Positions 7,358 to 17,274 of a stretch of 64,000 bases of DNA are shown here, one piece after another. The position numbers were made by a program, and so were the translations under genes. The stretch comes from Flavobacteriales bacterium. Its GTDB lineage: Bacteria; Bacteroidota; Bacteroidia; JACJYZ01. The stretch is taken from positions 1-64,000 of the forward strand of contig JAGQZQ010000003.1 in assembly GCA_020435415.1 (NCBI GenBank), read 5' to 3'. The notes under the pieces were generated by a model. That model did no database searches. It saw only the letters and a list, made by a program, of their open reading frames with translations, and was not told where the DNA came from. Position 1 is the stretch's first letter. Each line of letters opens with the position of its first letter.

Positions 7358-9925
7358 ATGAATCAGGTCAAACATATTCCCGAAAAGGACAGACTTCTTC
7401 TTATTGCATTCCTGTGTTCCGGGTTTGCGGCCCTGGGCTATGAGTTGATGTGGACACGCTTACTCGCATTGGCTTTGGGCAATGAAAGCATGGGAGTGTC
7501 CGGTGTTCTCATGGGCTTTTTCGGTGGCATGGCACTTGGTGCCTGGCTTGTCAATAAACGAATCAGCCAGTCACCAAGCCCGGTCAGGTTGTTTGCCATC
7601 CTGGAATCGGTGATCATCGTTTATGCATGTATCAGTCCGTTTCTTTTTAAAGCCGTTGCTAAATGGTTGCCTGTTCTGCTGGGGCCTGTAGCAGGGAACA
7701 ATCACTCCATTGTCGCATTGATCATCACTGTGCTTTTTTCAGGCCTGATGCTGTTACCTGCCACTGCATGCATGGGCGCAACACTCGTCGCACTCACCGA
7801 GGCACGCAAAAGAATCGTGGGTTTACAGCAGGGTCGGGGCCTTGCACGTCTGTATGCTGCGAATACATTGGGTGCTGCATTGGGCATCGTGGTGACCGTT
7901 TATCTTTTTCTACCTGCAGTGGGGTTTGTTGTCACGGCCATTTTGCTCGCATCGGCAAGCGCGATTTCTGTTCTGCTTGCTTTGATATGGGAGAAGAAAT
8001 TTACCATTGAACAGTTTACCGTTCCGGAAAGTGATGTGAAAAAAACATCTGCCAGATCAGGCAGAAAAGATTATGTACTCGCATGTCTGCTTGGTCTGGC
8101 CGGCATTGGAGTAGAGATTGCAGCCATGCATCTGATGGCGCAGGTATTGGAAAATACGATCTACACCTTCGCGAATATCTTAACCGTTTACCTGGCCGGA
8201 ACTTTTACGGGTGCATGGTATTACCAGCGCAAGGCACGGGGTAATGGAGATGTGAACAAGGTTGCTGGTAAATATTTTCTGATGCTGATGCTGGCTGTTG
8301 CCTGGTGTGCGGTGATGATGCGTGTGGCGGATGGTCTTACAGATTATGCACGTGGAAACGGCATGGTCATGGCATGGATATGTGAATGGAGTTACGCAGC
8401 ACTGGCATTGTTTCCCGTAACGATATTCATGGGCTTTACCTTTTCCTGGGTGATCGGTCAATTCGAGCAGGCGGACCTGGGAAAAGCCTATGCATTGAAT
8501 ACGGTGGGAGGAAGTCTTGCATCCATCATCTTCGGCGTACTAGGTGCACCGTTGCTGGGATTCTGGTATACACTGTATCTGGCCATGGCTGTCTATGCGG
8601 TGGTTCATGCGAAGTGGTTCGGATTATCGGGGAAGAAATGGGTAGCTCCTCTGATATGTGCGGTATTCTGGGTCATTGGTCCGCACCGTCCGTTATTCGA
8701 ACCGGAAGATCAGTGGAAGGTTCTTTTTCAGAAAGACGGGCATTACGGTACCGTTGTAGTTTCGGAACGACCCGATTCGAGGACCATGGATGGTGTTCCG
8801 GAACGCCGTCTGCAGGTAAACCGTCACTTTCGCATGGGAGGAGGCGCATCCTACGCTGAAAAAAGAATGGGACACTTTTCAATGCTGCTCGCGCCTGAAG
8901 CAAAAGAAGTACTCTTTCTGGGCATCGGAACCGGAGCTACCCTGGGAGCCGTTGTCCAATACCCAGTCGCTTCGGTGGATGCCGTGGAGTTGGTGCCTGA
9001 GGTGACCGAAGCGTTGGAATGGTTTGATGCGCCATCCAATAATGTGCGCAATGATCACCGGGTACATATCCTCGCAGCCGACGCCCGACGCTATGTGGCA
9101 GCACAGAAAGAATCGTACGATCTGATTGTGGCCGATCTGTTCCATCCGGGAAGGGATGGTGCGGGTAACCTGTTCTCCCTCGAACATTTTCAAACACTAA
9201 GAAAGCATTTGAATCCAGATGGCGTGGCGATCCAGTGGGTTCCTTTACACCAGTTCGACACCGATAATCTCAAGGTACTAATCCGCACGTTTCTTTCTGT
9301 GTTTGAAGATGCACATGCATTCCTTGCGCTTTACAATCCGGAAACACCCCTGTTGGGATTGGTTGGATTTAACGGTCGTCACACATTTCCGGACCACGCA
9401 ACGCTGGATAAAAACCTGTCGCCGGAACTGCCCGGAGGAAGAGCGATCAGAAACGCCCGCGACTTCTGGGCTGCATACATGGGCAATGCAGGCATGCTGA
9501 CTGCATTTGCCGGAGAGGGACCGCTCAACACCGACCTTAAGCCATACATTCTGTTTCACGCACCCGATCTGGTGTACAAACATGGGGAAATTACCACGGC
9601 AAGTGTGACGGCGCTTATGAAATTCCGGACGATCTTCACGAGGGAGATGGTGGGCGATTCGGTATTGTATGGTCAATCGGCTGCCACCTTTGCGGCAGCA
9701 CAGTATTTTATGGACGGACAAATTCAAAGCATTCTGGACGGTACATATTCCATCAGTCATGCGTCACTACCTTATTTTCTGAAATCGTACCAGGCTGACC
9801 CGGACTTTGCTCCGGCTGTGGGAAAATTAATGCAGTTCGGACAGGAAGGATCGGGGCAGGCAGAGGCCATTCTTCCCTATCTTCAGGAGAAGGAAAGAAG
9901 ACGGTTGCTTAATTCCCGGAATTAG
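7358..9925 (+). CDS. Multi-spanning membrane protein with C-terminal spermidine-synthase-like domain
   Basis: An 855-residue fusion. Residues 1 to about 455 contain roughly 12 hydrophobic segments resembling the transporter-like halves of fused 'spermidine synthase' proteins (early GYELMWTRLLAL, then GVLMGFFGGMALGAWL). The soluble C-terminal part from about 470 has a Rossmann SAM/decarboxy-SAM fold with VLFLGIGTGATLGA (about 515-528), an acidic residue after the next strand (VDAVELVPEV), and IVADLFHPG at the active-site loop. In related proteins the polyamine role is often unproven, so aminopropyl transfer is a family-level guess. The 3' end overlaps the convergent glycosyltransferase gene by 17 bases. 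Confidence 0.8.
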   Translation: MNQVKHIPEKDRLLLIAFLCSGFAALGYELMWTRLLALALGNESMGVSGVLMGFFGGMALGAWLVNKRISQSPSPVRLFAILESVIIVYACISPFLFKAVAKWLPVLLGPVAGNNHSIVALIITVLFSGLMLLPATACMGATLVALTEARKRIVGLQQGRGLARLYAANTLGAALGIVVTVYLFLPAVGFVVTAILLASASAISVLLALIWEKKFTIEQFTVPESDVKKTSARSGRKDYVLACLLGLAGIGVEIAAMHLMAQVLENTIYTFANILTVYLAGTFTGAWYYQRKARGNGDVNKVAGKYFLMLMLAVAWCAVMMRVADGLTDYARGNGMVMAWICEWSYAALALFPVTIFMGFTFSWVIGQFEQADLGKAYALNTVGGSLASIIFGVLGAPLLGFWYTLYLAMAVYAVVHAKWFGLSGKKWVAPLICAVFWVIGPHRPLFEPEDQWKVLFQKDGHYGTVVVSERPDSRTMDGVPERRLQVNRHFRMGGGASYAEKRMGHFSMLLAPEAKEVLFLGIGTGATLGAVVQYPVASVDAVELVPEVTEALEWFDAPSNNVRNDHRVHILAADARRYVAAQKESYDLIVADLFHPGRDGAGNLFSLEHFQTLRKHLNPDGVAIQWVPLHQFDTDNLKVLIRTFLSVFEDAHAFLALYNPETPLLGLVGFNGRHTFPDHATLDKNLSPELPGGRAIRNARDFWAAYMGNAGMLTAFAGEGPLNTDLKPYILFHAPDLVYKHGEITTASVTALMKFRTIFTREMVGDSVLYGQSAATFAAAQYFMDGQIQSILDGTYSISHASLPYFLKSYQADPDFAPAVGKLMQFGQEGSGQAEAILPYLQEKERRRLLNSRN

Positions 9926-11831
9926 GAAGGGGAGTATTCCGGTCACCTCTGATCGTCATCTGATCCACCCGGAGTTCCGTTTTTCCGGCATTCCAGATGT
10001 ACACCTTCAGTATGTCTGAAGTGTGCCAACCGGGCGGGATGGTCATGGTCACAAAAGGATGTATCCACCCGATGGGGTCCGATCGGAATTGACGTACCTG
10101 CTTTCCCAGGATATAGGTGTCGGCGTTGGTCCCATCCTTTTTCCAAAGTGAAATGGTTAAATGGGCATCGCCGTTTGGTGGCGGCATCCAAACATCCGCA
10201 TTGACATAGATCTGATCACCCGGTTGTAAAGGATCCATTGGCATTTCATAGGTAATGCCGAATTCCTCCCCGTCAGCAAAACGGTACATGGGCCCGGCTT
10301 TTCCTAAAAGGGAATCAACCACATGGTCTTGCGGATAGTTCCAACCGGGATTATCTGTAAGGCCTGTACCGAAGTCCAGTCTGGTATCCAGCAGCCATTC
10401 ACTTTCCGAACGGTCGCCGGCTTCCTGCGAATAGAGTTCCACCCCGGCACCCAGAAAATACGTTGCCTTTTGCCGGTAAGGAAAGTAGTTTCTCACGGTG
10501 GTATTGATCTCTATGGGTTGCCATCCCATCACCCAGGTATTCAGCACCATTTTTTTATCTGTAACCTGCATCAGGCTATCAAGCTGACCGATGTCCAGGT
10601 CATGGGAATTATACATTTCCGGAAAAACATCCCACTGGTTGAGGTAGAATTGCAGATACTTCACGTGATGTACATTGGCAAGGACCAGGGTCTGATCAGT
10701 GCCTGTTTCATCAACTATTTCTTTGATCTGCCTTGCGACACCTTTAAACTCTCCCTGGGTTTTCTGATAGTCATAAATTGAAAACCCTAACATGGTAGAG
10801 CATAGCACCAGCACTGAAAAGGTAAGAGCCACCGGTTTTACATACCACACAAACCGATCCCCTGCAAATGAGAACATGAGAAGAAGAAAGAACGGAAATG
10901 AAAACAGCAGGGCCCGGGGCTGTAGGATGGGGTTCACCTGGATGGAATACAGGTATCCGAAAGCGGCAGGTACAAATGCCCACAGCAAGAGCGCCATGCG
11001 AAACCGCTTCAGATCCTTGTCATGCCCCACGCGGAAAAACGCTATGACAAATGCCAGTGTGATGATGATAAGCATCCAGGACTGGTTCATCACATCCCAG
11101 AGAAAGTCCTTAAAAAAGGAAGGCTGCGGTGGTCCGAGCCATCCCTCCTCTCCTCCTATTCCCCCGATATGGAGGTGCAGAAAGGTAAGCGATAAGTGAG
11201 GCAGAAAGACCAAAGCAGCCAGCACCCACGGGATGCAATAATATACCAACGCACGTTTCCGAAGGAATAAAAGACCGCTTGCCCCAGCTATCGCTGCTGA
11301 TAAACCGGCAAAATAATGACTGTAAAGACACCCTGCTGCAGCGATCATCATCAACGCATAGACATGCCATTTCCGTTCACCCAGAAGAACAATGCGGCAC
11401 CAGAACCAGGCCAGCATCATCACAAACATCAAACCGATGGCGTAAGGGCGGGCATACTGGCTGTACTGAACCGGAAAGGCCAGAAAGGCGAGAAGTGCGG
11501 TAACCGCAAAAGCAGTATGTTCTGAAAGAAAGCGGCGCGCTATCAGGGAGAAAAAAACAACAGCCAGGGTTCCGGCGATGGCGAAGGGCAAACGTACGAT
11601 CCATTCATCATATCCGAAGGCATGGAGCCAATAGTAAATGAAAACCTGGACACCGGCCGGATGTACGTCGGTAAGGATCCCATGGGTAAACAAGCTGTTA
11701 AGATCATTGAAATCTGCCCGTGTAATAGCGCTCAGTTCATCATTGATGAAAGAGAAATCCCCCAGGTGGATGAGACGCACAACGGCGGCAGCAATCCAGA
11801 GGATCCATATGGGAAGGGAGCGTTTCAGCAC
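9909..11831 (-). CDS. GT-C family polyprenyl-phosphate-sugar glycosyltransferase (GT39/ArnT-like)
   Basis: A 640-residue integral membrane enzyme. Residues 1 to about 380 contain around 10-12 hydrophobic helices. The first periplasmic loop carries acidic residues in FINDELSAI (about 29-37) and the motif DVHPAGVQ (about 55-62), as in GT39/GT83 enzymes that use a lipid-phosphate sugar donor. Residues from about 400 form a soluble periplasmic region ending in a beta-rich, carbohydrate-binding-like domain. The start is a GTG 25 bases after a TAATTTTG box; the only ATG between box and GTG is followed at once by a stop. The protein at 49788-51719 has the same architecture, so the two are likely paralogs. 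Donor and acceptor are unknown. Confidence 0.85.
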   Translation of the reverse strand: MLKRSLPIWILWIAAAVVRLIHLGDFSFINDELSAITRADFNDLNSLFTHGILTDVHPAGVQVFIYYWLHAFGYDEWIVRLPFAIAGTLAVVFFSLIARRFLSEHTAFAVTALLAFLAFPVQYSQYARPYAIGLMFVMMLAWFWCRIVLLGERKWHVYALMMIAAAGCLYSHYFAGLSAAIAGASGLLFLRKRALVYYCIPWVLAALVFLPHLSLTFLHLHIGGIGGEEGWLGPPQPSFFKDFLWDVMNQSWMLIIITLAFVIAFFRVGHDKDLKRFRMALLLWAFVPAAFGYLYSIQVNPILQPRALLFSFPFFLLLMFSFAGDRFVWYVKPVALTFSVLVLCSTMLGFSIYDYQKTQGEFKGVARQIKEIVDETGTDQTLVLANVHHVKYLQFYLNQWDVFPEMYNSHDLDIGQLDSLMQVTDKKMVLNTWVMGWQPIEINTTVRNYFPYRQKATYFLGAGVELYSQEAGDRSESEWLLDTRLDFGTGLTDNPGWNYPQDHVVDSLLGKAGPMYRFADGEEFGITYEMPMDPLQPGDQIYVNADVWMPPPNGDAHLTISLWKKDGTNADTYILGKQVRQFRSDPIGWIHPFVTMTIPPGWHTSDILKVYIWNAGKTELRVDQMTIRGDRNTPLPNSGN

Positions 11832-11856
11832 GAACTCATTTGTATTTACATGAGTC

Positions 11857-11864
11857 CAAAATTA
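11857..11864 (-). promoter_or_regulatory. -7 box (TAATTTTG) for the GT-C gene
   Basis: Full match to TAnnTTTG on the minus strand, with 25 bases between it and the GTG start at 11831. It supports the GTG as the true start. Confidence 0.6.
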
Positions 11865-11905
11865 CAGAAACCATATAAACCAGATTGACAGTTTTTTATG
11901 TGTAA

Positions 11906-11935
11906 TTTGGTGATGTATGATTTGGTGATGTGTGA
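11906..11935. repeat. Short tandem repeat, two 15-base units
   Basis: TTTGGTGATGTATGA (11906-11920) is followed directly by TTTGGTGATGTGTGA (11921-11935), 14 of 15 identical, with a partial unit before. It lies between the GT-C promoter and the 3' end of the outer-membrane barrel gene. No function is evident. Confidence 0.7.
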
Positions 11936-12035
11936 CGCAAACCAGAAACTACAAACCCGGGGCAACCCATGCCAACCGGTGGATCAACCTTAACCCCTAA
12001 CCGTTAAAAACAAAATCAATACAGAATTTGCGGCG

Positions 12036-14480
12036 CTACATATCGCCGCCACCGTCGAAGTCACCTCCCTCGGAACCGTTTCTTCCGCGGTCTTCCTTCT
12101 TTTTTTGGTTCAGGCGGTAGCTGAAAGTGAGTGTGGTGGTGCGTGATTGCCATTGGAAATCCGTGTATGAAGAAAAGTAATCCCCATGGCTCTCAAACCG
12201 TCTGCGTCTGGTATTGAGTATATCGCGCAGTCCGAGGGTGAGGGTACCATTGCCTTTCAGGATATCAAGGGCAGCGCTGGCGTCCCAGTTGTACATGGCA
12301 AGTCTCTTTCCCTGGGCGGTGGTGCTGGGAGAACGGTAGTTGAAAGATGTTTGGATGTTCAGTTTCTTTTTCACTTTCCACTTCGAACTGAACCTTGAAG
12401 ACCAGGCGTAGGCATCGTTGTAGTACCTCACATCCTCATAAGTACCGTCAGAAATGGCGCGGTAGAAATTAAAACTACCGTTCATATTCCAGTTTTTCAT
12501 GGGTTTGTAGGAGATGGTAAACTCCAGTCCGAATGCATTTTCATACCCCAGGTTGATGGGGAACATGCGGGTAACACCGATGGAGTCGTTGACGACAACC
12601 CGCTCGATCTCGCCATCGGTATGCCGGTAATAAACACTGGAAAGAATGGAACCTTTGTCTCCCTGGCTCAGCCAACCCAATTCCATAGAGTGCGTGAATT
12701 CTGGGTTGATGTTCGGGTTTCCGGAGAAAATATTCCGGCTATCAGCCAAACCGAAAAACGGGATCAGCCACCAATGTCTCGGGCGACTTACCCTGCGGCT
12801 GTAGCTGAGTTGGATGGACCGGTCTTCGGTAAATTCGTAAGAAAAATGAGCGGAAGGAAAGAAACTGGGGAATACCCTTTTATTCGCATAGTTGTTTTGG
12901 GCGTACACCGTGTTCAGCTCTGCCTGCTCAAAACGCAGCCCTGCCTGATACGAAAACTTGTTCTTCTTTTTACCTGCCATGACATAAGCGGCGTACACAT
13001 TATCCGTATAGGTGAGCGTGTTGTTGAATTCGGAATTCACCACCCAAGTCTGATCGCTGAGTTGATCTTCCAGGGAGTAGTCATACGTGACATCCTTCAG
13101 GTTGATCTTCACCCCGGCTTCGAACTTGCCATCTTTGCCCAGCGGATAAATGTAGTCTGACTGAAACAGCCAGGTGGTCTGGTCATTGACTTGTGATGTT
13201 CGCTGATAGATATCCTCCACCCCGGCTTCGGAGGATTTTTCAGTAAGGTCAGCCAACTCTTCTTCACCGTTGTTTTCCCATTTCAGATCAATGGTCCACA
13301 GCTGTTCTTCTTTTTCAAAGGTCTTTCGGAAATTCAGATTCAGTTCCGCATTCTGATCCGTTGCGTTTTCATCTTCTTCTCTCCAAACGGTTCCCGTACG
13401 CGTCCTGAGTGAGTCAAAATCCTGGTATGTATTTCGGGAGATATTTCTGCCCTGGGAGGGGTTAAAACCACCGGACAATGTCAGGGAGGATTTTTTTGTC
13501 AGATAAAAGTCGGTACCCAACCGGATGTTGTGTGATAAGCTGGTCCTGTTTCGATCCTGGATGCGATCGTAGTAGTAGGTCGTATCAGGATAGAAAAAAT
13601 GCTGATTCATTTCTCCCCCGCCCTGCCGATCCTGGTAACCTACACCGTACGTGAGAAAGTAGTTGAATTTCTTTCTGCGCACATTAAGTGTTGCAGAAAG
13701 GCCATAGTTGGCAGGATATCCTACGCGGGCTTCTATGCTTCCATTGAATCCCTGGGTCTTTTCTTTTTTAAGCACGATGTTGATGATACCCACCTCACCT
13801 TCGGCGTCGTATCGGGCGGATGGATTGGTGATCACTTCCACGCGTTCCACCAGGTCGCCTTGTAGCATGCGGAGCGCATCCGTGCTACTCAGTCCGGTGA
13901 GGCCGGAGGGTTTTCCATCGATCAGGATTCGTACATTCTCGCTTCCCCGAAGACTCACATTGCCTTCCACATCCACCTCTACGGAAGGGATGTTATCCAG
14001 AACTTCGGCCGCCGTTGCACCGCGGTTATTCAGGTCCTGACCTACGTTGAACACACGTTTATCCAGCTTCAGTTCCATCTGTGGCTTGTCGGCTTCGATG
14101 GTTACGGCCTCCAGATCCGTAAAGCTGGATTCGATCTTAATATCTCCCAGGTCAACATTCTTATTCACCTGGATATCTGAAATGAATCTGTCCTTGTAAG
14201 AAAGAAACCGGACCATCAGATAGTATCTGCCTTCCGCAGCGCGGATGCTGAATTCCCCCAGATCATTGCTTGCAGCACCGGTAACCAGGCTTGAATCGGA
14301 GGGCAGATAAAGTGCTACCGATGCATAGGCTACCGGATGTCCGGCCTGGTCCACAATGCGGCCTTTCACCTCGTGGTTCGCCACGCCATCATCCGCCTTA
14401 ACGGTTACAGCTACTGCCAGCAGGCATAGCGATAGGGTAAAACATCTGAGCGAGTCCCGAAAGACTGACAAAAGGCGCAT
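12036..14480 (-). CDS. Outer-membrane beta-barrel protein, TonB-receptor-like (OMP_b-brl_3 type)
   Basis: An 814-residue outer-membrane protein. Residues 1 to about 29 are a signal peptide. About 38-115 is a carboxypeptidase-regulatory-like beta-sandwich (VKGRIVDQAGHPVAYASV, LGEFSI). About 125-230 is a plug-like domain (AAEVLDNIPSVEVD, VSLRGSENVRILIDGKPSG, IINIVLKK). The rest is a long beta-barrel with alternating aromatic residues. The C-terminus ends in an Asp/Gly/Glu-rich tail (about 797-814) beyond the last barrel strand, which is odd. No SusD-like partner is adjacent, so it is not a standard polysaccharide-utilisation receptor. It is transcribed divergently from the 14954 cassette; a shared role is possible but not shown. 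Confidence 0.85.
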   Translation of the reverse strand: MRLLSVFRDSLRCFTLSLCLLAVAVTVKADDGVANHEVKGRIVDQAGHPVAYASVALYLPSDSSLVTGAASNDLGEFSIRAAEGRYYLMVRFLSYKDRFISDIQVNKNVDLGDIKIESSFTDLEAVTIEADKPQMELKLDKRVFNVGQDLNNRGATAAEVLDNIPSVEVDVEGNVSLRGSENVRILIDGKPSGLTGLSSTDALRMLQGDLVERVEVITNPSARYDAEGEVGIINIVLKKEKTQGFNGSIEARVGYPANYGLSATLNVRRKKFNYFLTYGVGYQDRQGGGEMNQHFFYPDTTYYYDRIQDRNRTSLSHNIRLGTDFYLTKKSSLTLSGGFNPSQGRNISRNTYQDFDSLRTRTGTVWREEDENATDQNAELNLNFRKTFEKEEQLWTIDLKWENNGEEELADLTEKSSEAGVEDIYQRTSQVNDQTTWLFQSDYIYPLGKDGKFEAGVKINLKDVTYDYSLEDQLSDQTWVVNSEFNNTLTYTDNVYAAYVMAGKKKNKFSYQAGLRFEQAELNTVYAQNNYANKRVFPSFFPSAHFSYEFTEDRSIQLSYSRRVSRPRHWWLIPFFGLADSRNIFSGNPNINPEFTHSMELGWLSQGDKGSILSSVYYRHTDGEIERVVVNDSIGVTRMFPINLGYENAFGLEFTISYKPMKNWNMNGSFNFYRAISDGTYEDVRYYNDAYAWSSRFSSKWKVKKKLNIQTSFNYRSPSTTAQGKRLAMYNWDASAALDILKGNGTLTLGLRDILNTRRRRFESHGDYFSSYTDFQWQSRTTTLTFSYRLNQKKKEDRGRNGSEGGDFDGGGDM

Positions 14481-14508
14481 GATGGAATGTGTTTGTTGAC
14501 TCAGGCGA

Positions 14509-14516
14509 CAAAGGTA
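14509..14516 (-). promoter_or_regulatory. -7 box (TACCTTTG) for the outer-membrane barrel gene
   Basis: Full match to TAnnTTTG on the minus strand, 28 bases before the ATG at 14480. The identical octamer precedes the operon starting at 21657. Confidence 0.55.
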
Positions 14517-14953
14517 AGGCGAATAAACAGAATCATCCAGCCACGGAAGGTTTTTGCGATGAGCGTTGACGATCTCACGACCAGTTCGGGTGAAACAACG
14601 GCGGGAAATGCGATGGTAAATGTAAGAAGTTCACGGGCCTCGAAGTGGTTATTCCACTACTGTTGAGTGGCTTAAGGAAAATGGACATTGAAGATATGGT
14701 CGTTCGGAATTATTACAGAGGCGCCAGGGGATTTTTTTTAGTCCGTATTTAGCGTGGACATAAACAATCAGTTACACCTTTAATGGCTCATGTTTCAATT
14801 AAATACAAAGATTGGTATTGGCTCTATTATCCTTTTAAAAGTGATTTCACCATTTGTATGAAATACATCTATTCTTACGAATGAACAAAATTAAAATTAC
14901 AAAAATGTAATATTGCGACAATCAAATCAAGTTTCACTTAAATCAACAAAACA
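14517..14953. other. Intergenic region between divergent genes
   Basis: About 440 bases without a supported gene. The left part (to about 14750) is of ordinary composition and holds only short reading frames (33 codons from 14559, 23 codons near 14680) with no recognisable motif. The right part (about 14760-14953) is distinctly AT-rich and should carry the promoter of the 14954 cassette; TAATATTG at 14908-14915 is the nearest -7-like match (7/8). No tandem repeat or terminator was seen. Confidence 0.6.
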
Positions 14954-15472
14954 ATGAAAAAAGTAGTGCTCATGAGTACGGTTGTCATACTTGGTATGAC
15001 AGCATGTAAAAAAGAAAAAGTGGCAGAGGTTGCAGCTGTAAGCCCGACACAGGTTCCGGAATGGTTGGCCGCAGAAGCCGGAGGGTTGTGTATTCATTAT
15101 GGATACGAATTGCTCCAAAACTCCCAGGGAGATTATGCCTGCCTCGTTGGAAAGTTGGAGAACTGCGCGAAAATAGGCCCTTGTCCGGCAACTCCGGGAA
15201 ACAAGCGGGACAATGACCGGAAGCAATTGATAAGAGAGTTCATCCATGCGTTTGATTTGAACAATGTATCTTCGTTCTTTGACATTCCCGGATGGCAGGA
15301 ATTGTTTCCGGGTGTGGCATCGGATCATGCGTTACTCGGAAAAATAAAATCCGGTGAGATGATCTTCCAACGTTCACAATCCTCCGCAGGTAGTACAGTA
15401 TTCCAACTGGTTACATCTGGTTCTGGAAAGCAACAGTTATCGCAGACAGTAGCCATCGAAATTGAGGGTTAG
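14954..15472 (+). CDS. Small Cys-containing lipoprotein, unknown function
   Basis: A 172-residue predicted lipoprotein: the N-terminal hydrophobic stretch ends in a lipobox-like GMTAC with Cys18. Four further cysteines cluster at 46, 63, 71 and 77, within GLCIHYGYE, DYACLVG and ENCAKIGPCP. The C-terminal half has no recognisable motif. It is followed after 3 bases by a beta-propeller lipoprotein and then by a CxxC lipoprotein, so the three are almost certainly co-transcribed. The spacing of exported Cys residues next to a CxxC thioredoxin-like protein suggests a redox relationship, which is inference. No family name is recognised. Confidence 0.75.
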   Translation: MKKVVLMSTVVILGMTACKKEKVAEVAAVSPTQVPEWLAAEAGGLCIHYGYELLQNSQGDYACLVGKLENCAKIGPCPATPGNKRDNDRKQLIREFIHAFDLNNVSSFFDIPGWQELFPGVASDHALLGKIKSGEMIFQRSQSSAGSTVFQLVTSGSGKQQLSQTVAIEIEG

Positions 15473-15475
15473 GAA

Positions 15476-16639
15476 ATGATACAGGTTCTGAATTTCCATG
15501 CATTGAAATGTGCATTTTGGCTTTGTTTATTTATGGCTGTATGCACCAGATGCAGTCCACAGAATAATCAGCTAGCACATGTCAGGGACTATGTGATCAC
15601 GCCCGTGGAACGCGGTCAGGTGGTATTGTATGATCTGCTTGACACGGATTCTGGTGTGTTTGCCTTGACCTGGAACGCACCATTGCGTGATGTCACTTTT
15701 CACGCTTTGTCTGATTCCGGTTATGAATCACACGTGTCTCTGAAGGTTTTCGAACCTTCAATGTTTGGGAGTCAGGAAAACCTGTACATTCTTCCGCACA
15801 ATCGTGATAGTTTGTTTGTAGTGCCTGAAATAAGTACGTCGGTATACCTGCTTGATCACCAGGGAGCCGTGCAGGATACTTTCAGGTTGGATCGTCTGAG
15901 TCCATCAGGAAATGACAGATACAGGCTCTCTGTAAATCTGTATAGCCCTATGTTATACATACCTCCGTACCTGTATTTGTCCATGGTGAAAGAGAGGGAA
16001 CCCGGGTCGGAACGAACGAATGATGGGTGGTACCCGGGTACCCTTCCTTTCAAAGTAGTGAATATCAAAGGTGATAGTCTTGTCGCTGATTCCATACCCG
16101 TGAGTTGGCCGGAATTGAAAAATGAGAACATGCAGTTTTCCCTGATCGGGCCTATGTGCACGCAGTTGCCGGATAGTCAACTGATCTTTCATTATACCAA
16201 CGTACCGTTGCTACAGAGATGGGACCGGGACAATGGGTTGGAAACATATGATCCGCAGGGAAAGTTCTTTGGGAGAATTCCGCATTATGATGAGGAATCG
16301 GCTCGCGCGGATCTGGACTATATCCGGCGATTCATTCTGGAATGCCCTTCTTATTTGTACCTGGTTTACGATCCTTATCGACATCTCTATTTCCGGTCGT
16401 ACTACCCCGAAATGAGGTTGAAAATAAAAGATGATATGTTACCAAGACCGGATGATCAGTCGTGGTATTTGATGGTGATGGATGAGCAATTCAATGTACT
16501 TGATGAGATTCCTATGACATCAGACTATAACCCATACTTCATCAAGCCGGTGCGTGAGGGGTTGTTGATCGCGCAAAAGAAGACGAACCGATTTTCCAAC
16601 CAATTCTCTATTTCACTTTTTACATACCATCAACGATGA
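15476..16639 (+). CDS. DUF4221-like beta-propeller lipoprotein
   Basis: A 387-residue exported protein with an N-terminal hydrophobic helix and a lipobox-like VCTRC near residue 26. The body has repeated beta-rich segments typical of TolB-like six-bladed propellers. The stretch YLVYDPYRHLYFRSYYP, about 60 residues before the end, resembles the hallmark of Bacteroidota DUF4221 proteins. Assignment to that family is from memory of the pattern and is moderately sure. Function of the family is unknown. It sits 3 bases after the small Cys lipoprotein and overlaps the CxxC lipoprotein by 4 bases (ATGA), so translation of the three is coupled. Confidence 0.72.
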   Translation: MIQVLNFHALKCAFWLCLFMAVCTRCSPQNNQLAHVRDYVITPVERGQVVLYDLLDTDSGVFALTWNAPLRDVTFHALSDSGYESHVSLKVFEPSMFGSQENLYILPHNRDSLFVVPEISTSVYLLDHQGAVQDTFRLDRLSPSGNDRYRLSVNLYSPMLYIPPYLYLSMVKEREPGSERTNDGWYPGTLPFKVVNIKGDSLVADSIPVSWPELKNENMQFSLIGPMCTQLPDSQLIFHYTNVPLLQRWDRDNGLETYDPQGKFFGRIPHYDEESARADLDYIRRFILECPSYLYLVYDPYRHLYFRSYYPEMRLKIKDDMLPRPDDQSWYLMVMDEQFNVLDEIPMTSDYNPYFIKPVREGLLIAQKKTNRFSNQFSISLFTYHQR

Positions 16640-17094
16640 AATGGTTTCAAAAATCCATAGTTGCACTTTTCCTGCTCATGGCTTGTCACAGTGCCAGGGA
16701 AAGAAACATGGTTGAGCAAAGGCAGATGTTTGCCTCTTTCGTGAAGGAGCAATATCAGTATGAAGTCCAACCTGGTGATGTATTCATTCTCATACCCCGG
16801 CTGATCTGTAAAGGTTGTGTGCAAATGAAACTCATTCAGCTGGAGGAGATGCTGGCCTCAGATACCCTGGAGCATACCCGCATCATCACTTCAAATCCGG
16901 GGATAGTTTCCGATTCCCTGGAACAACGTATCGTTGTATGGAAGGACAAGGAAGGCTGGCTCGATCGCGTGAACCTGCATATTGCAAATATGACCATGGT
17001 GCACATCGGGCCGGACGGGAATTTTCTGATTCGCTCCATCCCAACCACAGATAATCAACATGTGAAGGTATGGCTGGAAATGCCGGACAAATAA
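16636..17094 (+). CDS. Thioredoxin-like lipoprotein with CxxC motif
   Basis: A 152-residue predicted lipoprotein (lipobox LLMAC, Cys17). A hydrophobic strand, VFILIPRLI, leads directly into CKGC (Cys58, Cys61), the position of a thioredoxin-fold active site. The rest alternates short helices and strands (IVVWKDKEG, MVHIGPDGNFL) and is consistent with a minimal thioredoxin fold, but the usual cis-Pro is not obvious. The same strand-CxxC arrangement occurs in the N-terminal module of the fused protein at 19066-20793 (YLILIRPMSCPRC). A role as a periplasmic thiol oxidoreductase or thiol sensor is inferred. Confidence 0.68.
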   Translation: MKWFQKSIVALFLLMACHSARERNMVEQRQMFASFVKEQYQYEVQPGDVFILIPRLICKGCVQMKLIQLEEMLASDTLEHTRIITSNPGIVSDSLEQRIVVWKDKEGWLDRVNLHIANMTMVHIGPDGNFLIRSIPTTDNQHVKVWLEMPDK

Positions 17095-17274
17095 ATCAAA
17101 TTCAACTTTTTCAGTTGGTTCAGTGGTGCTAAGATGTAGTTGATTTTCATTTCCGGAGATAAGAAGGAGATCCTGTTGGATGACCAACGGCAAATACGTT
17201 CGATCGTTGTAAACTTTTAGTAGAATTCATACATTCGTTCGGCCTTCTTTTTATATGAACTTACTCCCAATGCC

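Noticed and set aside
14559-14660. 33-codon reading frame in the divergent intergenic region
   Set aside because: No motif, export signal or conserved feature was seen.
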